Assembly (NCBI RefSeq): GCF_002482385.1 | Contig: NZ_DLFW01000002.1 | Coordinates: forward strand, 124,001-188,000 | DNA length: 64,000 nucleotides | Source of the DNA: Dysgonomonas sp. UBA7710 | GTDB taxonomy: Bacteria > Bacteroidota > Bacteroidia > Bacteroidales > Dysgonomonadaceae | Reading direction: 5' to 3' | Shown: in pieces, positions 24,632 to 32,449 of the stretch | Position numbering within the stretch: position 1 is the first letter of the stretch | How the letters are laid out: the number at the start of each line of letters is the position of its first letter | The notes under the pieces: generated by a model | Database searches by the model: none | Seen by the model: only the letters and a program-made list of their open reading frames with translations | What the model was told of the DNA's origin: nothing | Made by a program: the position numbers and the translations under genes

Positions 24632-25342
24632 TTACATCTTCAGATAAAAATTCTTAACCAGTCTTATAAATTCATCAGAATATACATGCCTTTCTTTTTC
24701 AATAATCAAGTTGGTTTCGATTAACGGGAGTTCTGTTTTTGAAAATTCGATCAGGACCCGTTTAGGTAAGGATACCGGAGTAGGATATACGTTCGTGATG
24801 CGCGACGGATACAGCCCGAGCTTTTTAGATAAAGAGGATAGAGTTCCTTTATAATCAAAGGGATATATAATAGACAGCTTTCCTTTGCTTGTTAATAAGA
24901 CAGAGGAAATCCCTAGTAATTCTTCCAGAGATAAGCTGTCGGTATGGCGGGCTAATGTCCGTTCTTTATGTGGTGATTTTAATGATTGAATAAAGAATGG
25001 TGGATTAGAAACGATTAGGTCATATTGTTGTCCGGACTCCCTGAAATGCTGTAAAGAAGATTCGAAAGCCTGTATTTGACCGGAGAAGGGTGAATGTTTT
25101 ATATTTTCTTTTGTCTGCTCTATTGCATTGTGGTCGATATCGATAGCATCTATGCGAAGGCTGTCTTTCCTTTGAGCAAGCATTAAGGCTATCAGGCCTG
25201 TTCCTGTGCCTATGTCGAGAGCTTTCTCTGCCTCTGTAATATTTATCCATGCACCAAGCAATACCCCGTCCGTACCTACTTTCATGGCACATAAGTCGTG
25301 GTATACAGTGAATCGTTTAAACTTGAAATAGGGATTTGGCAT
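24632..25342 (-). CDS. trmN6: tRNA1(Val) (adenine37-N6)-methyltransferase
   Basis: A 236-residue SAM-dependent methyltransferase of the YfiC/TrmN6 type, which methylates N6 of A37 in tRNA-Val. Motifs: FKRFTVYHDLCAMKVGTDGVLLGAW at the N-terminus, ALDIGTGTGLIALMLAQR (SAM motif I, residues 40-57), IDAIDID (motif II) and VSNPPFF (motif IV, N6-adenine type NPP[F/Y], residues 110-116). Length matches E. coli YfiC. Confidence 0.92.
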   Translation of the reverse strand: MPNPYFKFKRFTVYHDLCAMKVGTDGVLLGAWINITEAEKALDIGTGTGLIALMLAQRKDSLRIDAIDIDHNAIEQTKENIKHSPFSGQIQAFESSLQHFRESGQQYDLIVSNPPFFIQSLKSPHKERTLARHTDSLSLEELLGISSVLLTSKGKLSIIYPFDYKGTLSSLSKKLGLYPSRITNVYPTPVSLPKRVLIEFSKTELPLIETNLIIEKERHVYSDEFIRLVKNFYLKM

Positions 25343-25500
25343 GTTTTGTCTGCTTTTATCTTGAAATACTGCAAAGCCAAATGTTGAAATCCATTATGGC
25401 ACAAATTTTGTTATATATTAAAACAAAGTTAATTATAATTCTGTATTTTTACAGCCCCTTGCAGAGGAGGGGGTAAATCCAATTTAAATAAAAGGATAAT

Positions 25501-27981
25501 ATGTCTAATAAAAAGAGAGATTTTCTTCATCTAAACGAAAGTAATGAACAGGTTATTTCAATCATAGCCAACGACTTCGATGATGGGGACTGCTATATAA
25601 ACGAGAAAGACCTGAAAGAAGAATTACCTATTTTACCTCTTCGTAATACGGTGATTTTTCCGGGAACGAGCATGCCGATTGCAGTTGCCCGTAAAAAATC
25701 GTTGAAACTTATAAAGAGCGTAAACCGCCTGAAAGGAAAATATGTCGGATTAGTCTGCCAAAAGGACGCAGAAAATGATGATCCGGAAATTGCCGACTTA
25801 TACTCTATGGGTGTGATCGGCGAAATTATACGTGTGATAGAGTTGCCGGACGACGAAAATGTAACTGTCATTTTTCAAGGGAAAAAACGTTTCCGGCTGA
25901 CAGAACTGACGCAAACCGAACCTTTTCTTAAAGGGCATTATGAAATACGTGAAACTGTAGCTGTCCTTAAAAACGATACAGAATATAAAGCATTGTTAGA
26001 CTCTATAAGGGATATGACAATACAGATGCTGCGTATGTATGGCGAACCACCGAAAGAATTTATACAACGCCTGAAGTCGGATGTGGTATCTCCGCTTTTG
26101 GTAAACTATTGTTGTGCCAACTTGCCGGTATCCGGAACGGAAAAACAAAGTTTGCTGGATATTGACGACGATAAGGAGCGTGCTTACCGCTTGCTTGTAA
26201 TTCTCAATCGTGAGACTCAGATGATGGAGATGAAGCTCAATATTCAGATGAAGACACGTGAGGAACTGAATCAGCAGCAAAAAGAATATTTCTTGCAACA
26301 GCAAATCAAGACTATTCAGGATGAGCTCGGAGGAAATCCTCAACAGGTCGATCTGGACGAATTCAGACAACGCGGGCAAAAGAAGAAGTGGAACAAAGAA
26401 GCTGCTCAGACATTCGAAAAGGAAATGAGTAAATTGGAACGTCTACATCCACAGTCACCTGATTATTCTACTCAATTCACATATATAGAAACATTGCTCG
26501 ATTTGCCTTGGGGCGAATATACGAAAGACAATTTCAATCTTAAAAATGCGCAGAAAGTACTTGATCAGGATCATTTCGGTCTGGAGAAGGTAAAGGAGCG
26601 TATAATCGAGCACCTGGCAGTATTGAAGCTAAAAGGAGATCTGAAATCGCCGATAATTTGTCTTTACGGACCTCCCGGAGTAGGTAAGACATCATTGGGT
26701 AAATCTATCGCAAAAGCCCTGAACCGTAATTACGTGCGTGTTTCGTTCGGTGGATTGCACGATGAATCGGAAATACGCGGTCACCGTCGTACATATATCG
26801 GAGCTATGCCGGGGCGTATTATTCAGAATATATTGAAGGCCGGTTCGTCAAACCCCGTGTTTGTCTTGGATGAAGTGGATAAGATCGGAAGCGATTTTAA
26901 AGGGGACCCTTCTTCTGCTTTGCTTGAAGTACTCGATCCGGAGCAGAATTCTGCTTTCCATGACAATTATCTGAATATAGATTATGATCTGTCGAAAGTA
27001 ATGTTTATTGCTACGGCCAATAACCTGTCTACTATTTCCCAACCGTTGCTCGACCGTATGGAATTAATTGATGTAAGTGGTTATATCATTGAAGAAAAAG
27101 TAGAGATAGCCCGCCGTCACCTGATTCCCAAACAAATGGAAAATCACGGTTTGGCTAAGGATGTAATTGATATTCCGAAAAAGACAATAGAGAAAATCGT
27201 TGAGAACTATACACGTGAATCCGGAGTACGCGAACTGGATAAGAAGATAGCCAAAGTGATGCGTAAAGTTGCCCGTAAGGTAGCTTCGGAAGAAGAATAC
27301 AAGAAGATTATCGAACCTGAAGATTTACACGAATACCTCGGTGCTATAGAATATACCCGGGATCAGTATCAGGGTAATGGTTATGCCGGAGTGGTTACAG
27401 GCCTCGCCTGGACATCGGTTGGAGGTGAAATACTCTTTATTGAGACATCCTTGAGTAAAGGTAAAGGTGGAAAGCTCACTCTTACCGGAAATCTGGGTGA
27501 TGTGATGAAAGAATCTGCCGTATTGGCACTGGAGTATCTTCATTCCCATTCCCAGCATTTCGGTATCGACGAAAAGGTTTTTGATAACTGGAATGTTCAT
27601 GTCCATGTACCGGAAGGAGCTATTCCAAAAGATGGTCCGTCGGCCGGTATCACTATGGTAACGTCTTTAGCTTCGGCCTTTACCCAACGTAGGGTGAAAG
27701 CAAATCTTGCTATGACAGGAGAAATTACTTTACGAGGCAAAGTATTGCCTGTAGGAGGTATCCGCGAAAAGATACTGGCAGCCAAACGTGCCGGAATAAA
27801 AGATATAATTCTTTGTAAAGAAAATAAGAAAGATATCGATGAAATTAAGCCGCTTTATCTGAAAGGATTAACTTTCCACTATGTGGATGATATAAAGCAG
27901 GTTCTGGATATAGCTTTGCTAAAAGAGAAAGTAAAAGAGCCGCTGGATTTGACAGTAAAAGAAGAAAAGACCGCAAACTGA
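25501..27981 (+). CDS. lon: ATP-dependent protease Lon
   Basis: An 826-residue cytoplasmic AAA+ serine protease. An N-terminal substrate-binding LON domain (residues 40-235, ILPLRNTVIFPGTSMPI) is followed by the AAA+ module with Walker A GPPGVGKT (390-397) and Walker B VFVLDEVDK, then the protease domain with the Ser714 (DGPSAG) / Lys757 (REKILAAK) dyad. It has a roughly 35-residue N-terminal extension compared with E. coli, usual in Bacteroidetes. A very strong terminator follows directly. The upstream spacer 25343-25500 includes a CCCCTTGCAGAGGAGGGGG hairpin-like sequence 23-45 bp before the start. Confidence 0.97.
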   Translation: MSNKKRDFLHLNESNEQVISIIANDFDDGDCYINEKDLKEELPILPLRNTVIFPGTSMPIAVARKKSLKLIKSVNRLKGKYVGLVCQKDAENDDPEIADLYSMGVIGEIIRVIELPDDENVTVIFQGKKRFRLTELTQTEPFLKGHYEIRETVAVLKNDTEYKALLDSIRDMTIQMLRMYGEPPKEFIQRLKSDVVSPLLVNYCCANLPVSGTEKQSLLDIDDDKERAYRLLVILNRETQMMEMKLNIQMKTREELNQQQKEYFLQQQIKTIQDELGGNPQQVDLDEFRQRGQKKKWNKEAAQTFEKEMSKLERLHPQSPDYSTQFTYIETLLDLPWGEYTKDNFNLKNAQKVLDQDHFGLEKVKERIIEHLAVLKLKGDLKSPIICLYGPPGVGKTSLGKSIAKALNRNYVRVSFGGLHDESEIRGHRRTYIGAMPGRIIQNILKAGSSNPVFVLDEVDKIGSDFKGDPSSALLEVLDPEQNSAFHDNYLNIDYDLSKVMFIATANNLSTISQPLLDRMELIDVSGYIIEEKVEIARRHLIPKQMENHGLAKDVIDIPKKTIEKIVENYTRESGVRELDKKIAKVMRKVARKVASEEEYKKIIEPEDLHEYLGAIEYTRDQYQGNGYAGVVTGLAWTSVGGEILFIETSLSKGKGGKLTLTGNLGDVMKESAVLALEYLHSHSQHFGIDEKVFDNWNVHVHVPEGAIPKDGPSAGITMVTSLASAFTQRRVKANLAMTGEITLRGKVLPVGGIREKILAAKRAGIKDIILCKENKKDIDEIKPLYLKGLTFHYVDDIKQVLDIALLKEKVKEPLDLTVKEEKTAN

Positions 27982-27982
27982 T

Positions 27983-28026
27983 AAAACAAATAAGTGTAAA
28001 TCCTCCGATTTACACTTATTTGTTTT
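27983..28026 (+). terminator. Intrinsic terminator of lon
   Basis: Perfect 20-bp stem (27983-28002 / 28007-28026) with a CTCC tetraloop, starting one base after the lon stop codon. The stem is A/T-rich at its base, supplying its own U-tract in either direction. Confidence 0.88.
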
Positions 28027-28038
28027 AAACAATTTTCT

Positions 28039-28046
28039 TACATTTG
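28039..28046 (+). promoter_or_regulatory. -7 promoter element of the DUF4199 gene (leaderless)
   Basis: TACATTTG ends only 7 bp before the ATG at 28054, so transcription would begin at or within a few bases of the start codon. Confidence 0.6.
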
Positions 28047-28053
28047 TAGCACA

Positions 28054-28602
28054 ATGATCGATAGTACGGATATAAAGGAGAGAGGAACGTCGTTACTCAG
28101 ATATGCCATGCATTATGGCGCTATTCTGGGGCTGTTCTGGATGTTTAAATATATGTTTAAGATAGGCGCCGGATTTTCAGATCATGTGTTTATTTATATA
28201 TTCTATTTATTGAATGTCGGCACATTCCTGCTTATATATATTTTTACTTTTAAATATAAAGCTTCAGAACCGGATAAGCCGAAGGGTATATGGTCGTGTG
28301 TCTTTTTCGTTGTACTGATCTGTTTCTTTGCCTCCTTTTTCGAAGCTGTGATTATGTACGCTCATTATAAATTTATTGACCCCGGATTTTTTATGAAGAT
28401 GACCGCACCTTTTATAGCAATGGTAGATAAAATGCCCAATCTTCAGCCGGATCAGAAAGAAATATACCTTTATATTGTTACAGGAAAACCATTATATATT
28501 ATCTCCGGATTTATTGGTAATGTGATATTGGGGGTAGTTCTGGGTTTTCTTATGAGCTTTCTTGTAAATAGTACAAGTAATATGAATAATAATAGGCCTT
28601 AA
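28054..28602 (+). CDS. DUF4199 family membrane protein
   Basis: A 182-residue protein with four predicted membrane helices (about residues 17-36, 45-68, 80-105, 145-172) and the DUF4199 pattern of a helix pair, a cytosolic or periplasmic acidic loop and a Gly-rich last helix. Function unknown. It is followed 27 bp later by a DPM-type glycosyltransferase gene, a pairing I recall from other Bacteroidetes, which suggests a shared role in envelope glycan or lipid metabolism (inference). Confidence 0.8.
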   Translation: MIDSTDIKERGTSLLRYAMHYGAILGLFWMFKYMFKIGAGFSDHVFIYIFYLLNVGTFLLIYIFTFKYKASEPDKPKGIWSCVFFVVLICFFASFFEAVIMYAHYKFIDPGFFMKMTAPFIAMVDKMPNLQPDQKEIYLYIVTGKPLYIISGFIGNVILGVVLGFLMSFLVNSTSNMNNNRP

Positions 28603-28629
28603 GCCTCTGATTAATTATATATTATTCCG

Positions 28630-29580
28630 ATGGACATATCTGTTGTAATACCGTTACTGAATGAAGAAGAATCTCTTCCGGAACTTTACGCGTGGATAAA
28701 GCGGGTAATGGATGAGAACGGGTATTCATATGAAGTAATCTTTGTAGATGATGGTAGTACCGATCGGTCATGGGATGTTATAAGTGCCCTGAAGAAAACT
28801 TCTCCGGAAATAAAAGCGATACGTTTCAGACGTAATTATGGCAAGTCTCCCGCACTTCATTGTGCATTTCATAAAGCGGAGGGAGATGTTGTTATCACTA
28901 TGGATGCTGATATGCAGGATAGTCCGGACGAGGTTCCCTCACTATATAAAATGATAAAGGAGGATGGCTATGATTTGGTATCGGGCTGGAAAAAGAAGCG
29001 TTACGACCCGTTGTCAAAGACTCTGCCTACCAAATTATTCAATGCGACTGCCCGTAAAGTATCGGGAGTGAAGTTGCATGACTTTAATTGCGGATTGAAA
29101 TCGTACCGGAAAGAAGTCGTGAAAAGTATAGAAGTATACAACGATATGCATCGTTATATTCCTTATCTGGCTAAGATAGCCGGATTTAATAAAATAGGGG
29201 AGAAAGCTGTGCATCATCAGGCCCGTAAATACGGTAAGAGTAAATTTGTAGGTCTTAGCCGCTTCGTAAACGGTTATCTGGATTTGCTTACACTTTGGTT
29301 CCTTTCCGTATTCGGACGTAAACCGATGCATTTTTTCGGACTGTGGGGAACAGTTATGTTCCTGTTGGGCTTTATAGCCGTAATTATTGTTGGCGCGAAT
29401 AAGTTATACGCCATCAGTAATGGTATTCCACATCCGTTGGTTACAAATTCCCCGTATTTTTATATTGCCCTGACTATGATGTTATTGGGTACGCAATTAT
29501 TCCTCGCCGGATTTTTAGGTGAAATTGTCTCCCGAAATTCGACTGTCAGGAACGATTATAAGATAACAGAAGAACTATAA
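28630..29580 (+). CDS. GT2 family glycosyltransferase, DPM1/GtrB-like
   Basis: A 316-residue enzyme with a cytoplasmic GT-A domain (VVIPLLNEEESLPEL, VDDGSTDRSW, TMDADMQDSPDEV giving the DxD-type site) and two C-terminal membrane helices (about residues 235-258 and 272-297). This is the architecture of polyprenyl-phosphate sugar synthases such as GtrB and ArnC, which load a sugar on undecaprenyl phosphate for later transfer outside. The sugar is unknown. A terminator follows. Confidence 0.9.
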   Translation: MDISVVIPLLNEEESLPELYAWIKRVMDENGYSYEVIFVDDGSTDRSWDVISALKKTSPEIKAIRFRRNYGKSPALHCAFHKAEGDVVITMDADMQDSPDEVPSLYKMIKEDGYDLVSGWKKKRYDPLSKTLPTKLFNATARKVSGVKLHDFNCGLKSYRKEVVKSIEVYNDMHRYIPYLAKIAGFNKIGEKAVHHQARKYGKSKFVGLSRFVNGYLDLLTLWFLSVFGRKPMHFFGLWGTVMFLLGFIAVIIVGANKLYAISNGIPHPLVTNSPYFYIALTMMLLGTQLFLAGFLGEIVSRNSTVRNDYKITEEL

Positions 29581-29584
29581 ATCT

Positions 29585-29616
29585 AAAATGCCGATGTAAG
29601 AATACCGGCATTTTTT
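29585..29616 (+). terminator. Intrinsic terminator of the GT2 gene
   Basis: AAAATGCCG (29585-29593) pairs with CGGCATTTT (29606-29614), ending in a run of T. Confidence 0.82.
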
Positions 29617-29634
29617 GCAACTATAAGATCACTA

Positions 29635-30153
29635 ATGAAACTAAAAGAACTCATCGAAAGTCGCTATTCGGTCAGGGCTTATCTTTCTCAGGCTGTAGAG
29701 GAAGATAAGATCAATTACATTCTCGAATGTGCAAGGTTGGCACCTTCTGCCTGTAATAATCAGCCATGGAAATTTTTCGTTATCCGTAATCAATCCGTGA
29801 TATCCTGCATACAGGAGTCATACAACAGAGAGTGGTTTAAATCCGCTCCGGTACATATTGTAGTGTGTAAAGACTCTTCCGTGTCGTGGAAAAGGACAGG
29901 ATCGGACAACAAAGATTTCGGAGATGTAGATGCTGCTATTGCAGCAGAACATATTTGCCTTGCAGCAGCGGAGATCGGTTTAGGTACATGCTGGGTATGT
30001 AATTTTAAACCTGATGTATTGACAGAGGTACTGAACTTATCCCCTAACCTCGAACCTATTGTCATATTTCCGCTTGGCTACATCGATAAGGATAAAAGTA
30101 TATCCCCAGAAAAGAAACGTAAGCCCTTGTCTGATATAACCGAATGGATATGA
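29635..30153 (+). CDS. Nitroreductase family flavoprotein
   Basis: A 172-residue FMN-dependent oxidoreductase-like protein. Motifs: the N-terminal SRYSVRAYLSQAVEEDKI (FMN phosphate-binding Arg and Ser), ARLAPSACNNQPWKFFVI, and AAAEIGLGTCWVCNF near the C-terminus. The family reduces nitro compounds, quinones or enones with NAD(P)H; the physiological substrate is unknown. It overlaps the mntP start by 10 bp (or 4 bp if mntP begins at its second Met), so the two are translationally coupled. Confidence 0.9.
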   Translation: MKLKELIESRYSVRAYLSQAVEEDKINYILECARLAPSACNNQPWKFFVIRNQSVISCIQESYNREWFKSAPVHIVVCKDSSVSWKRTGSDNKDFGDVDAAIAAEHICLAAAEIGLGTCWVCNFKPDVLTEVLNLSPNLEPIVIFPLGYIDKDKSISPEKKRKPLSDITEWI

Positions 30154-30725
30154 TTCAGATTGTTGCGTTGGCGGTAGGCCTTTCAATGGATAGTTTAGTT
30201 GTTGCTCTTACGAGTGGGGCTGTTATAGGAAATCATAAAACAATCAATGTTCTCAAAATAGCAGGTATGCTGGCTTTTATACAGATGAGCCTTACTGTTT
30301 TCGGATGGTTTGTGGGGTCCACATTTGCACGTTATATAGAACAGTTCGATCATTGGCTGGCATTTGGTATTTTATGTTTTCTGGGAGTCAGGGTAATAGT
30401 TGCCAGTCTGAAAGACGAGGAAAGTACCCCATTCAATCCGCTTAGTTTTAAAGTTATGTTTGGTTTGGCGATAGCCACCAGTATAGATGCCACAGCTGTG
30501 GGATTATCTTTGTCTTTGGTTAATGTACAGATACTGCTTCCCGCGTTAATTATTGGTGTAGTAACTTTTATGATGTCTTCGTTCGGGATTATATTTGGCT
30601 GTAAGGCAGGGCAAAAATGTAATCTGCGTATAAATATAGCCGGAGGGATCATTCTTATTCTTATTGGTTGTAGTATATTGTTCCAGCATACAGTTCTGTC
30701 CGAAACTCATACAGTCCTTCTTTGA
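30144..30725 (+). CDS. mntP: Manganese efflux pump MntP
   Basis: A 193-residue membrane protein with six predicted helices in two repeats. The MntP hallmarks are ALAVGLSMDSLVVALTSG in helix 1 and ATSIDATAVGLSLSLV in helix 4, each with the conserved Asp that binds manganese on the transport path. Mn(II) export protects against manganese toxicity. No yybP-ykoY riboswitch is visible because the gene lies inside the preceding coding region; it depends on the nitroreductase transcript. Start may be ATG 30144 or ATG 30150. Confidence 0.93.
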   Translation: MDMIQIVALAVGLSMDSLVVALTSGAVIGNHKTINVLKIAGMLAFIQMSLTVFGWFVGSTFARYIEQFDHWLAFGILCFLGVRVIVASLKDEESTPFNPLSFKVMFGLAIATSIDATAVGLSLSLVNVQILLPALIIGVVTFMMSSFGIIFGCKAGQKCNLRINIAGGIILILIGCSILFQHTVLSETHTVLL

Positions 30726-30790
30726 TTATTGTTTAAGACAATAAACTCATGTTAAATAAATTGAAACAATTGAACTAACAGGTTGTTTCA
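30726..30790. terminator. Weak hairpins after mntP
   Basis: Two small stems: TTATTGT (30726-30732) / ACAATAA (30738-30744), and TGAAACAA (30762-30769) / TTGTTTCA (30783-30790) followed by TAGTTTTATTT. The second could terminate the nitroreductase-mntP transcript. Confidence 0.45.
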
Positions 30791-30814
30791 TAGTTTTATT
30801 TAATATCAGTGTAT

Positions 30815-30822
30815 TATATTTG
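30815..30822 (+). promoter_or_regulatory. -7 promoter element before leader element D
   Basis: TATATTTG fits TAnnTTTG and lies 11 bp before the start of the leader element, so the element would be the 5' untranslated region of the DUF4834 mRNA. Confidence 0.55.
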
Positions 30823-30832
30823 TCAAGGTAGC

Positions 30833-30926
30833 AGATGAAAGAAAGTATTTGATAGTATATTATCGAATCATAACGCGTTCTTGTTTCTTTTGCTTACCAG
30901 AGTAATAAATAGGTCTGCGACCTTAA
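30833..30926 (+). repeat. Dispersed leader element, copy D
   Basis: A 94-bp copy starting AGATGAAAGAAAGTATTTG, with TATATTATCGAATCATAAC in the middle and TTGCTTACC shortly before the conserved end AGTAATAAATAGGTCTG plus CGACCTTAA. The hairpin AGGTC-TGC-GACCT spans 30911-30923, 20 bp before the start codon at 30944. It aligns over nearly its whole length with the copy upstream of gnd. Confidence 0.8.
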
Positions 30927-30943
30927 CTAATAATTTATATAAA

Positions 30944-31204
30944 ATGACATTTCTGCTTTTTCTAATATTTGCTATAATTATATTCGGAGTGATGGTCCTG
31001 CTATCAGTGGTTAGAGGAGTGTCGTCTTTTATTTTTGGAAAACCTTCCACATCACATAGCGGATATGCGTCCAATAATAGATATACTTCTAATAATAAAA
31101 CTTCTTCATCCGGTCGGTCGGAACATACATCTTCGGGGTCAAATAAAAAGATATTCTCTAAAGATGAGGGGGAATATGTAAAGTATGAAGAAATAAAAGA
31201 CTAA
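30944..31204 (+). CDS. DUF4834 family small membrane protein
   Basis: An 86-residue protein with one N-terminal membrane helix (residues 2-24), a Ser/Asn/Gly-rich linker, and the conserved C-terminal tail KKIFSKDEGEYVKYEEIKD that marks DUF4834 in Bacteroidetes (recalled). Function unknown. I place the start at ATG 30944: a longer reading frame from 30881 would run through leader element D and its hairpin. The spacer after it (31205-31361) has no gene. Confidence 0.75.
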   Translation: MTFLLFLIFAIIIFGVMVLLSVVRGVSSFIFGKPSTSHSGYASNNRYTSNNKTSSSGRSEHTSSGSNKKIFSKDEGEYVKYEEIKD

Positions 31205-31316
31205 CCTAAGTTTTTTCTACTCCATTAAGTATTCAAACTTTCTGTACAGGTTACTGGTTCAGACTTTTTAGGCATTCTTTTCGGGTTATAAAAATATATC
31301 TTACCTTTATCCTAGG

Positions 31317-31330
31317 GAATATGCATATTC
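31317..31330. promoter_or_regulatory. 14-bp palindrome upstream of the galactofuranosyltransferase-like gene
   Basis: GAATATGCATATTC is a perfect palindrome 31 bp before the start codon at 31362; the symmetry extends imperfectly by three bases each side. A transcription factor site is possible. Confidence 0.35.
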
Positions 31331-31361
31331 TCTGAGATAAGAGTCATAGAGTATTTAGAGA

Positions 31362-32384
31362 ATGAATAAAAGGAAATTAGTTTATATTTCACGAAACTAC
31401 AAAGGGGTCTCAGCCGGGAATGATGCCCGTACAGACACTGAGGCTCTCTTAGATGATTTTGGTTATCGGAATATTGGATTAAAGCAAAGCCTTAGCCAAA
31501 GTAAGGTAACTGATTTTATACGCAATCTGGCTGGAACCATTAAAGGACTCATATTAATGCCCTTCAATGGAATTCTTTTTATTCAGTATCCTACAAAGAA
31601 ATATTATATATTGTTGTGCAAAATCGCTCATCTGAAACACACTAAAGTAATTTCTCTGATACACGATTTAGGCTCCTTCCGACGAAAAAAAATATCTGTG
31701 GCACAGGAAATCGGCCGTTTAAATAACTCGGATTATATTATTGCAACAAATCAGAAAATGAAAGATTGGCTAATCGCTAATAATGTAAAAGCTGAGATCG
31801 ATGCACTGGGAGTATGGCATTTTTTATCTAAAGAAGAACGTAAACCTGAGTTCAGATCAGAAGATAATTATCCATATGCAATTTGCTATGCCGGGGCTTT
31901 GAACCGGAGAAAAAATGCATTTTTATATGAATTTATCTCTTATCCAAGAAACTTTGTATTAAACATCTATGGTGATAGATTCGATATTGCCGATACTGAT
32001 GATTTCCATTGCAGAGGATATATCGATAGCGATACTTTTATTCTTACAAATAATGACGATTTCGGTCTTGTTTGGGATGGTGATTCGATGAATGAATGCT
32101 CCGGAAGTTTCGGCGCTTATCTCAAATATAATACTCCACATAAGGTATCGTTCTATATCAAAAGCCATTTGCCTGTAATTATATGGAGACAGGCGGCATT
32201 AGCCCCTTTTGTAGAAGAAAATAAAATAGGGATGGCGATTGATTCCCTAACCGAGATAAATGGTATTCTTTCGTCCGTGACTCCCGGATATTATAATGAG
32301 ATGAAACGGAATGTTATTGAAATGAGTAAGAAACTCCAGTCCGGCTTTTACCTGAAACAAGCAATAGATAAGTTCGATATTTGA
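31362..32384 (+). CDS. Galactofuranosyltransferase-like glycosyltransferase
   Basis: A 340-residue cytoplasmic GT-B-type protein resembling the beta-1,6-galactofuranosyltransferase (WbbI-like) group: N-terminal NAGNDARTD-type motif (SAGNDARTDTEALLDDFGYRNI), central KVISLIHDLGSFRRKK, and a C-terminal half with CYAGALNRRKNAFL, FGLVWDGDSM and LKYNTPHKVSFYIKSHLPVIIW, the acceptor/donor-site pattern of that family. It would add a sugar to a cell-surface glycan. It is a lone gene, not in a glycan cluster, closed by a strong terminator. Confidence 0.82.
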   Translation: MNKRKLVYISRNYKGVSAGNDARTDTEALLDDFGYRNIGLKQSLSQSKVTDFIRNLAGTIKGLILMPFNGILFIQYPTKKYYILLCKIAHLKHTKVISLIHDLGSFRRKKISVAQEIGRLNNSDYIIATNQKMKDWLIANNVKAEIDALGVWHFLSKEERKPEFRSEDNYPYAICYAGALNRRKNAFLYEFISYPRNFVLNIYGDRFDIADTDDFHCRGYIDSDTFILTNNDDFGLVWDGDSMNECSGSFGAYLKYNTPHKVSFYIKSHLPVIIWRQAALAPFVEENKIGMAIDSLTEINGILSSVTPGYYNEMKRNVIEMSKKLQSGFYLKQAIDKFDI

Positions 32385-32396
32385 ATGTCATAAATA

Positions 32397-32430
32397 AAAA
32401 GGGTTGCATCATAATAGATGCAACCCTTTT
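32397..32430. terminator. Bidirectional terminator between the glycosyltransferase and S41 protease genes
   Basis: Perfect 14-bp stem AAAAGGGTTGCATC (32397-32410) / GATGCAACCCTTTT (32417-32430), loop ATAATA, between convergent genes. Confidence 0.9.
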
Positions 32431-32449
32431 CTGTAACTATTATAGAGTA

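Noticed and set aside
30881..30943. N-terminal extension of the DUF4834 protein
   Set aside because: This part of the frame is leader element D, which is conserved as a noncoding element at four other places.
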